From positions 1-64,000 of the forward strand of contig JAFDVU010000011.1 of NCBI GenBank assembly GCA_018268835.1: a DNA stretch of 64,000 nucleotides, written 5' to 3'. Source of the DNA: Acidobacteriota bacterium (lineage in GTDB: Bacteria > Acidobacteriota > Terriglobia > Bryobacterales > Bryobacteraceae). The notes beneath the pieces are model-generated. The model saw nothing but the letters and a program-made list of their open reading frames with translations. It was not told where the DNA came from and did not search any database. Each line of letters begins with the position of its first letter. Position 1 is the stretch's first letter. This document shows, in pieces, positions 54,194-63,161 of the stretch. The position numbers and the translations under genes were made by a program.

Positions 54194-55990
54194 ATGGTTC
54201 GGTTCGTGGGCGTGATCATGCTCTCTCTGGGCATGCTGAGCGCGGCCCCCAAGACGTTTCTGAATCTCGATTTCGAGACTGCAACCCGAGGTATGGCGTG
54301 GGGCTGGGTGCCGGCGAATTCCTCCGGGTTCCTCTTCGCGGCGGACGGCGAGGTGGCCTTCTCCGGCGCGCGGAGCCTGCGTATCGCCAACACCGGAGCC
54401 GCACCTGGTACCACCGCTGCCACGTACCAGCATTTCCCGATCGAGATCATTCGCGGCCGGCACGTTCACCTGTCCGGCTACATCCAGACATCCGGCATCA
54501 CCGGATATGCCGGTTACTGGATGCGCGTGGTGGGGCCGAGCGGAGAGCGGCTCGGCTTCAACGATATGTCCGGCATCGGACCAGGCGGTTCCACGGGTTG
54601 GCAGCAGTATTCATTCGAGGTCGATGTCAGTCCGGATGCGGTCGATGTCCTTTTCGGCACGGTGCAGAAGGGAGATGGCACAGCCTGGTTCGACCAGGTT
54701 GCGATCACTTTGGACGGCTTGCCCTACGAAGATGCGGCGGCTCCTAATACAGGCGAGCCGGCGGCGTCGCAACTGCAATGGCTGGCGCGAACGGCCGTCC
54801 CCTTCATTTCGCCCAATCCCTCCAGCGATCTCGCCGACCTGTCCGGGGTTTCCGGAATCGTCGGCGACGCGCACCTCGTCGGCCTCGGCGAAGGCACCCA
54901 TGGGACCAGCGAGTTCTTCCAGATGAAGCACCGCATCCTGGAGTACCTCGCGGGGAAGCAGGGATTCACGGTCTTCGCCATGGAAGCCAACATGCCCGAA
55001 TGCGAACAGATGAACCAGTATGTTCTCACGGGGCAGGGAGATCCCAAAAACCTGCTGCAGGCTCTGCATTACTGGACTTGGAACACGCAGGAAGTGCTGG
55101 ACATGATCGGGTGGATCCGCCAGTACAATGCCGCGGGCAAAGGCCCGATTCTCTTCACCGGCTTCGACATGCAGTACGCGGCGGTGGCCGCCGGGAACGT
55201 GCGGGACTTCGTGGCGAGGGCCGAGCCGTCGTATCTGCCGACCGTGCAGAGCGTTTACGGGCAGGCGGTGCCGATCAGCGAGAGCTATATGGGCGGCACG
55301 GCGCAATCGACGGCCGCGGTACAGCCGGTGGTGGGCGCGGTGCACGCCGTCTGGAGCCATCTGTGGGAAAAGCGGGCTCAATATCTGGCGAGCTTTCCGG
55401 CGCGCGAGGTGGACTGGGCGATCCAGAGTTCCGTGGTCGTTGAGCAGGCGACCTACAACACGATTGCGCCCGCGACGTATCGCGACCAGGCAATGGCCGC
55501 GAACATGGAGTGGATTCTACAACGGAACCCGGGAGCGCGCGCCGTTCTGTGGGCGCACGATCAGCACGTCTGGAAGGAGCCGCAGGCCATGGGATCCTTC
55601 CTGGCCGCGAATCACGGAGCGGACTATGTGGCGTTCGGCCAGATTTTTCATGCGGGCAGTTACAACGCCATCGGCCAGCCGGGAGGCTTGCAGGCGTGGC
55701 CGGCTGAGGCGTCATTTCCCGGCACCGTGGAGTACGCATTTCACTCACTCGGAAAGCCGTGGTGCATGCTGGATCTGAGAAGGGCTTCCGGAGCGAGTCC
55801 GAGCCGCCGTGTGATCCGTCACGCCCTTGGCGGACCGGGCGGCGCGTGGCTGCTCGGCCCCGTTCAGTACCGCATGGTCGGGAGCATGGCGATCGACGGC
55901 TTCCTTTACAGCGACCGGCTGGCGCAGGATTTCGACGCGTTGATTTTCTTCGATCAGAGCACGCCCTCCAGGCTGCTGCCGTTCAACTGA
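54194..55990 (+). CDS. Erythromycin esterase family hydrolase with N-terminal beta domain, exported
   Basis: 598 residues from the ATG at 54194, which starts a signal peptide (MVRFVGVIMLSLGMLSAAP); the frame extends to a GTG at 54170. Residues ~20-185 look like a carbohydrate-binding-type jelly roll (LNLDFETATRG, then FDQVAITLDG). The second part carries the family motifs GLGEGTHGTSEFF (H236) and FAMEANMPECEQ, and later AVLWAHDQHVWKE. Named members hydrolyse macrolide lactones, but most relatives have unknown substrates, and the added domain and export suggest a different target. I do not claim antibiotic resistance. Confidence 0.85.
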   Translation: MVRFVGVIMLSLGMLSAAPKTFLNLDFETATRGMAWGWVPANSSGFLFAADGEVAFSGARSLRIANTGAAPGTTAATYQHFPIEIIRGRHVHLSGYIQTSGITGYAGYWMRVVGPSGERLGFNDMSGIGPGGSTGWQQYSFEVDVSPDAVDVLFGTVQKGDGTAWFDQVAITLDGLPYEDAAAPNTGEPAASQLQWLARTAVPFISPNPSSDLADLSGVSGIVGDAHLVGLGEGTHGTSEFFQMKHRILEYLAGKQGFTVFAMEANMPECEQMNQYVLTGQGDPKNLLQALHYWTWNTQEVLDMIGWIRQYNAAGKGPILFTGFDMQYAAVAAGNVRDFVARAEPSYLPTVQSVYGQAVPISESYMGGTAQSTAAVQPVVGAVHAVWSHLWEKRAQYLASFPAREVDWAIQSSVVVEQATYNTIAPATYRDQAMAANMEWILQRNPGARAVLWAHDQHVWKEPQAMGSFLAANHGADYVAFGQIFHAGSYNAIGQPGGLQAWPAEASFPGTVEYAFHSLGKPWCMLDLRRASGASPSRRVIRHALGGPGGAWLLGPVQYRMVGSMAIDGFLYSDRLAQDFDALIFFDQSTPSRLLPFN

Positions 55991-56016
55991 GGATTGCGGC
56001 CTGTCCCGGTACGGCG

Positions 56017-56940
56017 CTACCTGGGCGGTGGCAGGGTGGATGAAGGGGCGGGCTTGCCCCCGACGGGCTCGATTTCCATCATTTCGACGCGGGTGCCGTC
56101 TGGGTCGAAGAGGCCGACCTGTCGCTTGTTGTCGACGCCGAGGTTGACTTTTAGTTCGCGCGGGTAGTTCTTGCGGGCGGGGCGGGCTTCGAGGGTGGCG
56201 ACCGCCTTGTAGATATCGGGCACGACCAGGCAGATGTGATGCGGGCTGCCGCGGCGGTCGGGCGGGGGCAGTTCCTTGTAGAGCATGAACTCGACGTGGT
56301 TGTCGCCGTCGGGGACGCGCATGTTGACCCAGTTGAGAGTGGTCGAGGTGAGGCTGTTGCCGCGCCAGGTCTCGTGGCAGCCGAGGATGCCGCCGTAGAA
56401 GGCGGCCGCGGCGCTGAGGTTGCCGACCAGGATGCCGGCGTGCATCATGCGGTCGGAGATACGGGTCGGGGGCATGTGTTTGCCGGTGTCCTTGCCGGTC
56501 CAGCTATCGGGCAGGTACTGGACGATTTCGACGGTGTGGTTGTCGGGGTCGGTGACCGAGATTTTGCGGTTGCCGATGCGATTGGTGACGGCTTCCGCGG
56601 GGACTTTGACGCCGCGGGAGGCGAGGTAGAGGCGCATGCGTTCGACGTCGTCGGTGTAGAGGCCGAGGTGGTTGAGTTGCCCTTCGCCCTTGTTGGGCTG
56701 GTTGACCAGTTCGACGTACTGGTGGTCGTTGATCTTGATGAAGACCATTTGCACGGAGCCGTCGGGCTTGGGGAGGGTGAAGGCTTCCTGGTAGCCGAGG
56801 AAGTCCTCGTAGAAGGCGCGGGCTTTGGCCAGGTCGCTGACGAAGATGGAGTAGTGGGCAACGCCCAGGAGTCTGGGGCGCGCGGGGGGCGTCTGGGCGG
56901 AGAGGGGCAGGGCCAGGAGGAGCGCGAAAAGGAGCCGCAT
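56017..56940 (-). CDS. Exported protein with two VOC (glyoxalase/dioxygenase-like) domains
   Basis: 307 residues from the ATG at 56940, which starts a signal peptide (MRLLFALLLALPLSAQ); the frame extends to 57093 without protein-like sequence. Two vicinal-oxygen-chelate modules: first LLGVAHYSIFVSDLAKARAFYEDFLG to VTDPDNHTVEIVQY, second MHAGILVGNLSAAAAFYGGILG to LFDPDGTRVEMME. The His and Glu positions typical of the metal site are present (HY, VE; MHAG, VEMME). Reaction unknown. The stop codon TAG lies in GGTAGCGCC. Confidence 0.85.
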   Translation of the reverse strand: MRLLFALLLALPLSAQTPPARPRLLGVAHYSIFVSDLAKARAFYEDFLGYQEAFTLPKPDGSVQMVFIKINDHQYVELVNQPNKGEGQLNHLGLYTDDVERMRLYLASRGVKVPAEAVTNRIGNRKISVTDPDNHTVEIVQYLPDSWTGKDTGKHMPPTRISDRMMHAGILVGNLSAAAAFYGGILGCHETWRGNSLTSTTLNWVNMRVPDGDNHVEFMLYKELPPPDRRGSPHHICLVVPDIYKAVATLEARPARKNYPRELKVNLGVDNKRQVGLFDPDGTRVEMMEIEPVGGKPAPSSTLPPPR

Positions 56941-56979
56941 GGGATTTAGGGTATGCTCTGGCGGCGGGGCGGGCAAGTT

Positions 56980-57003
56980 CGGCGGCATTTCCGCCGGCGC
57001 TAC
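56980..57003 (-). repeat. GTAG-headed hairpin overlapping the stop of the 57000-57605 gene
   Basis: Minus strand: GTAGCGC, then a perfect 6-bp stem CGGCGG/CCGCCG with a 5-base loop. The TAG of the head is the stop codon of the gene ending at 57000. The layout equals that of the units between hoxH and hoxW, although the stem sequence differs. Confidence 0.5.
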
Positions 57004-57605
57004 CAGTTGCGGAAGCCGGGGCCCGCGTCGGTCTCCACTTCGCGCCAGCCCATGGAACCGATGGCTGCGACGTCGGGGTAGCGGTCCGCCCATTCGTTGT
57101 AGAGGGTGCCGATGGCGGGCCCGGCGAGGGATGCGGTGTCGCGGAGGAGGGCGGGGACATCGGCGGCGGCGCGGGCCGCACAGTGAACCAGGAGAGTGAA
57201 GCCGATCAGGAAGTCGCGGATATCGTGGCCGGTGAGGTCGACGATGGCGAAGGCGATGAGGCCGGCGCGGGCGAGTGCGGGGTCGTGTTCGCGCGCGGCG
57301 AGGATGGCGGCGCGGAGTCCGAAGAGACCGAGTTTGCCGGCGATCCGGTGGTCCACGCTGGAGCGAAGCCAGGTGCGCTGCGCGTCCGTGGCGTCGCGGT
57401 AGAGGGCGCAGAGGCGGAGACAGCCTTCGAACCAGGGCTCACGGGAGAAGCGGACGAACTGCTCGCGCGACCAGGGTTCATCATGGTCTGGGAGAAGCGG
57501 TCCGGCGGCGGAGACGAAATCGCGTCCGGCATCTTCGCGGAGACGGACGCGATCCCACGAACGTTCCTCTTCGTGGCGGAGGCGGTGATAGTCGAGCAGC
57601 TTCAG
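57000..57605 (-). CDS. Helical protein of unknown function, CTG start coupled to the receptor stop
   Basis: The frame reads as protein for 201 codons from the CTG at 57603-57605, whose last two bases are the first two of the receptor TGA stop (CTGA overlap). It begins MKLLDYHRLRHEEERSWDRVR if CTG is read as Met and ends GWREVETDAGPGFRNW. No ATG, GTG or TTG exists before the GTG at 57356, and the sequence upstream of that GTG has the same amphipathic, charged character, so a 118-residue product from 57356 would be truncated. Mostly alpha-helical, with hydrophobic stretch RAGLIAFAIVDLTGHDIRDFLIGFTLLV. No family recognised. Coupling to the receptor suggests joint expression. Confidence 0.65.
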   Translation of the reverse strand: MKLLDYHRLRHEEERSWDRVRLREDAGRDFVSAAGPLLPDHDEPWSREQFVRFSREPWFEGCLRLCALYRDATDAQRTWLRSSVDHRIAGKLGLFGLRAAILAAREHDPALARAGLIAFAIVDLTGHDIRDFLIGFTLLVHCAARAAADVPALLRDTASLAGPAIGTLYNEWADRYPDVAAIGSMGWREVETDAGPGFRNW

Positions 57606-60600
57606 AAGAACAGTTTAAGCCCGAATTGCAGGTAGCGGGAGCCGCCTCGCTGGTAGAGCGTGCCGAAGGTGGTGCTGTAGGCGTTGCGCAGCCGGTAATA
57701 CTTGTAGCCCTGCAGCGTGGTGATGTCGTAGGACGTGGCCGCGTTGCCGTAGAAGTTGGCGGGCAGCGGCGTGTTGAAGAAACTGGTCGGCAGCACGTTG
57801 TTGGTCTTCTGGGCGTTGATCATGCCGACGATGCCGTTGTAGGCTGCGGCGCCGGCGGTGGTGTTGTAGAGCGGCTGATTGTTGGCCTTGGCCCAGGTGT
57901 CGTACTCGGCGGTGGTGAGGTTGGCGGTGCTCGGGGCGCCCATGAAATCGGCGCCGCCGCCATTGTTGGGATAGACGCGGAAGATGGGGTGGTTGAGCAG
58001 GTTGAGGGCGTCGGCGCGGAACTGGAGGCGCCGCCTGCCGCTTTCGCCGAGTTTGAAGCTCTTCTGCACGGAGACGTCGAGGTACTGCGCCCAGGGTCCG
58101 CGGACGCCATCGAGGGTGCGCGGGGCGCTGCCCGGGCGGCCGAGCGGCGGACGCATGAAGGCCGCGGGGTTCACGTAGGGCTGGCAGCCGTTGCCGACCG
58201 GGCAGGTGGAACTCCACAGGGGATTGACGAGCGGAACGCCGGCGAGCATATCGGGGCGCGCGGTGTGGGTGAGGTCGCCGATCTGGTTCGAGTCGGAGAG
58301 GTACGGCAGGTAGGGGAAGCCGCTGTTGAGACGCTCGATGCCGCTAACGGTCCAGCCGCCGACCAGGGCGTCGAGGGGTTTCCACGCGTTGTTGAGGAGC
58401 AGGCGGCCGCGTCCGACCGGCAGGTCGTAGATGACGGTGCCGTTGATGGTATGGCGCTGGTCGAAGGTGGAGACGCTGCGGTCCAGGTAGCGAGGATAGC
58501 CGAAAGCCACCTGGCCATCGGTCTGTCCGCCGACCGCGGTGAGGATGTTCTTGTCGCCGCCGGAGTTGGACGCGTCGTCGATGGATTTGGCCCAGGTGTA
58601 GTTGGCGGTGAAGGTGAGGCCGCGGGCGACCCGATGCTGCACGCTGACGTAGCCGCCGTGGCGGATGGAGTTGGCGCTGGCGTCATACAGCAGGTAGAGC
58701 GAGGAGAAGCCGAGGTAGGGGCTGCCGAGGCTGCCGTTTTGCACGGTGAGTTTCGCGCCGGTGGCGGGATTGATGCGGCCCAGCGGGTCCGCGATGGTGG
58801 CGGTGGGATTCACGGCGGCGGCATTCTGCGCGTCGAGCAACGGGGAGTTCTTGGGGTTGATGTTCTCGTTGGGCATGAACAGGCGGGTGCCCTTGAGCCC
58901 GGTGTAGCCGATTTCCATGGTGGTGGTGGGGTTTGCCTGCCAGGAGATGGTGAGGTTCCAGTTCTGGATGTAGGGGGTGTGGTAGTTGGGGCTGACCGCG
59001 AAGCCGCCGATGCCCTGGTAGTAGAGGCTGTTGTTGGTGACGAGCCCGCTGGCCGGGGCATTGATCACCTGCGCCGGGGTCTGGGGGACGACCAGCGGCG
59101 GATTTTCGCCGAGGCGCATCACATAGTTGGGATTGGCGGTCTGGGATGGGATGGTGGTAGTGAAGCCGACGGTGGAGCCGAAGTCGGGACCGGGCAAACG
59201 GCGGGCGCCGCTGATGGGCGCGTGGGAGAGTCCGTAACCGCCGCGCAGGGTGACGCGGTGATCGGCGAGGAAGCGGGGGCTCCATGCGAAACCGAAGCGG
59301 GGCTCGAAGTTCTTGTAATCGGTGGGGGTCATGTAGCGCGAGTTGCCACCGCGGCCGCTGAAGGCGAAGGCGGGCGCCTGCACGCTGTTGACGACGGTGC
59401 CGTCCTGAAGCTTAAGCGGCGTGGCCAGGGGGAAGGTGTTGATCATGTCGAGGTTGAAGACGCCCTGGTTATCGTACTTTTCGGTGCGCGGCATCTGCAC
59501 GCCGTAGCGGAGGCCGATGTTGAGGGTGAGGTTGGGGCGGACTTTCCAATCATTCTGCACGAAGCCGGAGTAGGAGTTCCAGCGGTAGTAGTAGGGGATC
59601 TGTGCGTTGCGCAGAGTGACGGTGCTGTTGACGACGCCGAGCAGGAAACTAGCGAAGGGGCTGCCGGCGGTACCGGTCGAGGTTCCGTTGGAGTTGGTCT
59701 GGATGGTGGAGAAGTTGTACTGTCCACCCATCGAGGCGTAGAGCGGGAGGACGTTCTGCAACGCGTGCGAGAAATCGAAGCCGAACTTGAGGCTCATCGT
59801 GCCGTGGCTCTTGTAGAAGATGTCGGTGAGGGCGTAACGCTCCTCGCGGTCTTCCACGGAGGTGGAACCGCCGCCGCCGAGTCCGGTGGCGTTGGAGCCG
59901 CCGCCACCGAGGGCGGAGCCGGGGAAGAGCCCGTTCAGTCCGGGGACGCCGCCTCTGGTGAGGGAGGGCAGGCCGAGTATGGTGTTGAGGTTGTTGCCGG
60001 TGTTGATGTCCCACTCGGGAGCAAGGGTGTTACTGAAGCGGCCACGCGTGTAGTTGAGGCGCAGATCGTTCAACACGGTCGGTGAGATCATGCGGGTGTA
60101 AGCCAGCATGGCCTGCTTGGCCCAGCTGTATTCGCCGCTGGCCTGGGTGGTGGAGACGGGGGTGTCCTGGATCTTGACGATGGGGGTAGCGGTGTAGCGT
60201 ACGTTGAGGCGGTCTTTGTCGCTGACGATCTGATCCACGCGAATGGTGTAACGCTTCTCGTCCTGCTGGAGTCGGCGGGGGGAACTGATGTTTGAGATGA
60301 GCCCGTTGCTGTTGAGGTAGTAGGCGCCGGCGGGGGCGATGTACTGCATGGCTTTCTGCGCGGAGGCGTCGAGGTACTGGGCGGGGATCTTGTTGCCGGG
60401 GAATGGCAGGTAGGCGGGCTGGCAGTTGGTGGTGATGGTGGCGGTGCAGAGCGTGATGGGGACGAACTGATTGTTGCCGGTGAGGTTGTACTGCTGGTAG
60501 ATGACGCTGCCGCCGGTGGCGGGTGCGACGGCGGTGGGAGCGGTGCCCTGGAACCGGTCGACGACGCTCTGCGGGAGCCAGCCGCTGTTGGTGTTGACCA

Positions 60601-61609
60601 GGCCGCTGAAATCGCCGGTACGCATGCCGTCGGTCGGCATCAGGCCGTATTGGTCGAGGTGGTCGCGGCGGTAGTTGGGTTCGAAACCGGCGAACCAGAA
60701 CGTTTTGTTCTTCCCGTTATAGACCTTGGGGATATAGACCGGGCCTCCGGCGGTGAGGGAGAACTGGTTGTACTTGAGGGTGGGGTAGGGCCGGTTGGTG
60801 GCGGCGTTGGTCCAGGGAGCGGCCGCGACATCGGGATTGCGGTTGTACCACAGCACCGCGCCGTTGAAGTTATTGGTGCCGCTCTTGGTGGTGGCGCTGA
60901 TGACGCCGCCGCCCGTGGTGGAGTATTCGGCCGAGAAGGCGGTGGTCTGGACGGTGAATTCCTGGACGGTTTCGGGCGAGAAACTGACCATCGTCCGGGC
61001 CAGGCTGACGCCGGTGTTATTGGTGCCGTCGGCCATCATCAGGGTGTTGAGGGGGCGGCCGCCGTTGACGCTGATGTTGCATCCAGGGCAGGTGGTCTCG
61101 CTGACCATGAGGGGGTTTTCGCTGCCCGGGTCGCCGCTGACGTTAGGCTGGACCATGGCCAGGTCGAGGACGCTGCGGTTGACCAGCGGGACGTCCTGCA
61201 ACTCGCGCGAGGTGACCGTGCTGCTAGTGGTGCCGCTCTCCACGTTGAGCATGGCGACTTCGGCGGAGACGGTGACCTGGGTATCGACCGAGCCGGTTTG
61301 CAGGGTGACGTTGACGGCGGTGGTGGAGGCGGTATCGACCTTGACGTTTTCCACGGCGGCTTTCTTGAAGCCCTGCATTTCGACTTCGACCTTGTAAGTG
61401 ACCGGGTCGAGGTCGAGCGCCGAGTAAGTGCCGGCGGCGCCGGTGGTGATCTTACGGCTTTCGTTGGTGCCGGTGTTGGTGATGGTGACGGAGGCACCGG
61501 GGACGACGGAGCCGCTCTGGTCGGTAACCGTTCCGCTGATGGCGCCGCGGTTGGTCTGAGCGAGCAGGGAAACCGCGGCGAGACACGCGGTCGCAACTAG
61601 GCGTTTCAT
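57602..61609 (-). CDS. Second Oar-like TonB-dependent receptor with carboxypeptidase-regulatory-like domain
   Basis: 1335 residues. Signal peptide MKRLVATACLAAVSLLAQ. Residues ~20-105 are the CnaB-like domain (GAISGTVTDQSGSVVPGASV). A plug-like region follows (SSTVTSRELQDVPLVNRSVLDL, AEYSTTGGGVISATTKSGTN), then a large barrel ending LKLFF. Same architecture as the 27363 receptor but clearly different in sequence. ATG at 61609 without a good Shine-Dalgarno. A promoter-like pair and a repeated TTGGACT lie upstream. The GH27 gene is divergent in function but on the same strand upstream, separated by 255 bases, so a separate transcript is likely. Ligand unknown. Confidence 0.92.
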   Translation of the reverse strand: MKRLVATACLAAVSLLAQTNRGAISGTVTDQSGSVVPGASVTITNTGTNESRKITTGAAGTYSALDLDPVTYKVEVEMQGFKKAAVENVKVDTASTTAVNVTLQTGSVDTQVTVSAEVAMLNVESGTTSSTVTSRELQDVPLVNRSVLDLAMVQPNVSGDPGSENPLMVSETTCPGCNISVNGGRPLNTLMMADGTNNTGVSLARTMVSFSPETVQEFTVQTTAFSAEYSTTGGGVISATTKSGTNNFNGAVLWYNRNPDVAAAPWTNAATNRPYPTLKYNQFSLTAGGPVYIPKVYNGKNKTFWFAGFEPNYRRDHLDQYGLMPTDGMRTGDFSGLVNTNSGWLPQSVVDRFQGTAPTAVAPATGGSVIYQQYNLTGNNQFVPITLCTATITTNCQPAYLPFPGNKIPAQYLDASAQKAMQYIAPAGAYYLNSNGLISNISSPRRLQQDEKRYTIRVDQIVSDKDRLNVRYTATPIVKIQDTPVSTTQASGEYSWAKQAMLAYTRMISPTVLNDLRLNYTRGRFSNTLAPEWDINTGNNLNTILGLPSLTRGGVPGLNGLFPGSALGGGGSNATGLGGGGSTSVEDREERYALTDIFYKSHGTMSLKFGFDFSHALQNVLPLYASMGGQYNFSTIQTNSNGTSTGTAGSPFASFLLGVVNSTVTLRNAQIPYYYRWNSYSGFVQNDWKVRPNLTLNIGLRYGVQMPRTEKYDNQGVFNLDMINTFPLATPLKLQDGTVVNSVQAPAFAFSGRGGNSRYMTPTDYKNFEPRFGFAWSPRFLADHRVTLRGGYGLSHAPISGARRLPGPDFGSTVGFTTTIPSQTANPNYVMRLGENPPLVVPQTPAQVINAPASGLVTNNSLYYQGIGGFAVSPNYHTPYIQNWNLTISWQANPTTTMEIGYTGLKGTRLFMPNENINPKNSPLLDAQNAAAVNPTATIADPLGRINPATGAKLTVQNGSLGSPYLGFSSLYLLYDASANSIRHGGYVSVQHRVARGLTFTANYTWAKSIDDASNSGGDKNILTAVGGQTDGQVAFGYPRYLDRSVSTFDQRHTINGTVIYDLPVGRGRLLLNNAWKPLDALVGGWTVSGIERLNSGFPYLPYLSDSNQIGDLTHTARPDMLAGVPLVNPLWSSTCPVGNGCQPYVNPAAFMRPPLGRPGSAPRTLDGVRGPWAQYLDVSVQKSFKLGESGRRRLQFRADALNLLNHPIFRVYPNNGGGADFMGAPSTANLTTAEYDTWAKANNQPLYNTTAGAAAYNGIVGMINAQKTNNVLPTSFFNTPLPANFYGNAATSYDITTLQGYKYYRLRNAYSTTFGTLYQRGGSRYLQFGLKLFF

Positions 61610-61649
61610 ATCTTAAACCCCCAACTACTGAAGCTTGCAGGCTTCCGGA

Positions 61650-61698
61650 ATAGTACCCGATTGTCCGGGATAGTCCAAGAGAAAGCCGGAGAGTCCAA
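61650..61698 (-). promoter_or_regulatory. Candidate promoter and direct-repeat operator of the second receptor gene
   Basis: On the minus strand TTGGAC (61673-61678) and TACTAT (61650-61655) are 17 bases apart, 40 bases upstream of the ATG. TTGGACT occurs at 61672-61678 and again at 61692-61698, exactly 20 bases apart, two helical turns, with the proximal copy covering the -35 box. This is the geometry of a dimeric activator site, but no regulator gene is adjacent. Confidence 0.42.
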
Positions 61699-61857
61699 GT
61701 TGTTTTTTTATGCAGAACGGAAGACGACCCTAGGCGGACGGCATCATTACCAGTTGGGTCAATAGCTTACGACATCTGTGTCGAAGAACGCATCAGTGGT
61801 TTTCTGTATGAAAACGCGTATCAAGATTTCTCTCTGCTAAACGTTTGGCGGCTACCG

Positions 61858-61874
61858 ATTCCGCTCAGCGGAAT
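61858..61874 (-). terminator. Hairpin spanning the GH27 stop codon
   Basis: Perfect 7-bp stem ATTCCGC/GCGGAAT (61858-61864 with 61868-61874) whose 3-base loop is the TGA stop codon of the GH27 gene on the minus strand. No U-tract. Possible terminator or 3'-end stabiliser. The rest of the 61610-61857 gap holds only the promoter region of the receptor. Confidence 0.4.
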
Positions 61875-63151
61875 GCGAGCATGGCTGAGGCATGAGGTGC
61901 GAGTCTGACCGGGTAGCTGCCGGAGAATTTACCGAGGTCGCGGCGCGCCCAGAGGTCGCGCACGGCGTGGGCACCGCGAAGACCGAGGTCCTGGAAATCC
62001 ACGCGGACTTCCAGGGCGGGCTGTTCACCGATATTGAAGAGGGCGACGTAAGGTTTGCCTGCGACGGTGCTGACCCAGGCGACGGCATCGCCGTTCCGGA
62101 AGAGCTGATGCTGGCCGGAGCCTTTCAGGAGGGGGGCGAGGACTTCGTCGTTGTTGAGCAGGGAGAGGGTCCAGTCGTCGTTGCTGGGGAGGTCCCCTCC
62201 GAACATGAGGGGGCTGCGGGCGATGCACCACAGGGTCAGCAGGGTGCGTTGCTCGTCGCGCGTGAAGCGGGTGGGACGGTCGTCGCCGCGTTCGGCGCGG
62301 ATGCCGATGCGGCCGAGCGGGAGCATGTCGGCGTCGGGCCAGCCGCCTGGTTTGGCGTGAGGGCTCCACTTATCGAGGAGGTCGAAGCTGTGGCGGAGGT
62401 CGCGCCAGAGATCCCAGAAGTCGCCGGAGATGCGCCAGAGGTTGGCGTTGGCGGCGTAGAAATCCGCTTTGGCGAGGTCGGCGGGACCGGGGGAGAGGCT
62501 GAGGACGATGGGGCGTCCGGTCTTGAGGATGGCTTTGTGGAGGGCTTCGATTTCGGCGGCGTGGAGCGGAGTGGCGATGTCGTCGGCCTTGATGTAGTCG
62601 ACGCCCCAGGAGGCGTAGAGCTGGAGGATGGAATCGTAATAATCCTGGGCGCCGGGTTTGGTCATATCGACGCCGTACATGTCGGTATTCCAGCGGCAGA
62701 TGGATTTGGTGTCGGCGATATCGGCGGCGTGGACGGTGCTGGAGAAGATGGGCAGGTTGGCGGCGACGGCGCGGCGGGGGATGCCGCGCATGATGTGGAT
62801 GCCGAACTTGAGGCCCTTGCCGTGAACGTAGGCGGCGAGCGAGGGGAAGCCGGAGGGGAAGCGGTTGGGGGCGGGAATGAGGCGGCCGTAGGGGTCCATG
62901 GCAAGCTCGGCGTTGGGCCGGTAGCCGTGGGGTTTGGCGAGGGGGTCGGACCACTGGATATCGACGACGATGAATTGCCAGCCGTGCGGCTTGAGTTTGG
63001 CGGCCATGTAATCGGCGTTGGCCTTGACTTCTGCCTCGGTCACGCTGGTGCCGTAGGAATCCCAGCTATTCCAGCCCATGGGAGGGGTGAGGGCGACAGG
63101 TGAGGCGGCGAATGCGGCGCACGCGGCCGCGAGGAATGGCCAAAGTCTCAT
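61865..63151 (-). CDS. Exported GH27 alpha-galactosidase
   Basis: 428 residues from the ATG at 63151; the frame is open to 63469 but that part is a shadow of the upstream gene. Signal peptide MRLWPFLAAACAAFAAS. GH27 hallmarks: LTPPMGWNSWDSYG (21-34), GWQFIVVDIQW, nucleophile D190 in DYIKADD, probable acid/base D244 in WRISGDFWD with R240, and GGWPDADMLPLG. C-terminal beta-sandwich domain follows. It removes alpha-linked galactose, for example from galactomannan or raffinose-type sugars. It begins 10 bases after the end of the upstream metallo-beta-lactamase gene, so they form an operon. Confidence 0.93.
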   Translation of the reverse strand: MRLWPFLAAACAAFAASPVALTPPMGWNSWDSYGTSVTEAEVKANADYMAAKLKPHGWQFIVVDIQWSDPLAKPHGYRPNAELAMDPYGRLIPAPNRFPSGFPSLAAYVHGKGLKFGIHIMRGIPRRAVAANLPIFSSTVHAADIADTKSICRWNTDMYGVDMTKPGAQDYYDSILQLYASWGVDYIKADDIATPLHAAEIEALHKAILKTGRPIVLSLSPGPADLAKADFYAANANLWRISGDFWDLWRDLRHSFDLLDKWSPHAKPGGWPDADMLPLGRIGIRAERGDDRPTRFTRDEQRTLLTLWCIARSPLMFGGDLPSNDDWTLSLLNNDEVLAPLLKGSGQHQLFRNGDAVAWVSTVAGKPYVALFNIGEQPALEVRVDFQDLGLRGAHAVRDLWARRDLGKFSGSYPVRLAPHASAMLAFR

Positions 63152-63161
63152 GCGCTCTACC

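Noticed and set aside
54194-55990. Macrolide resistance gene
   Set aside because: The family is named after erythromycin esterases, but this protein is exported, has an extra N-terminal domain and no resistance context. Activity on macrolides cannot be claimed.
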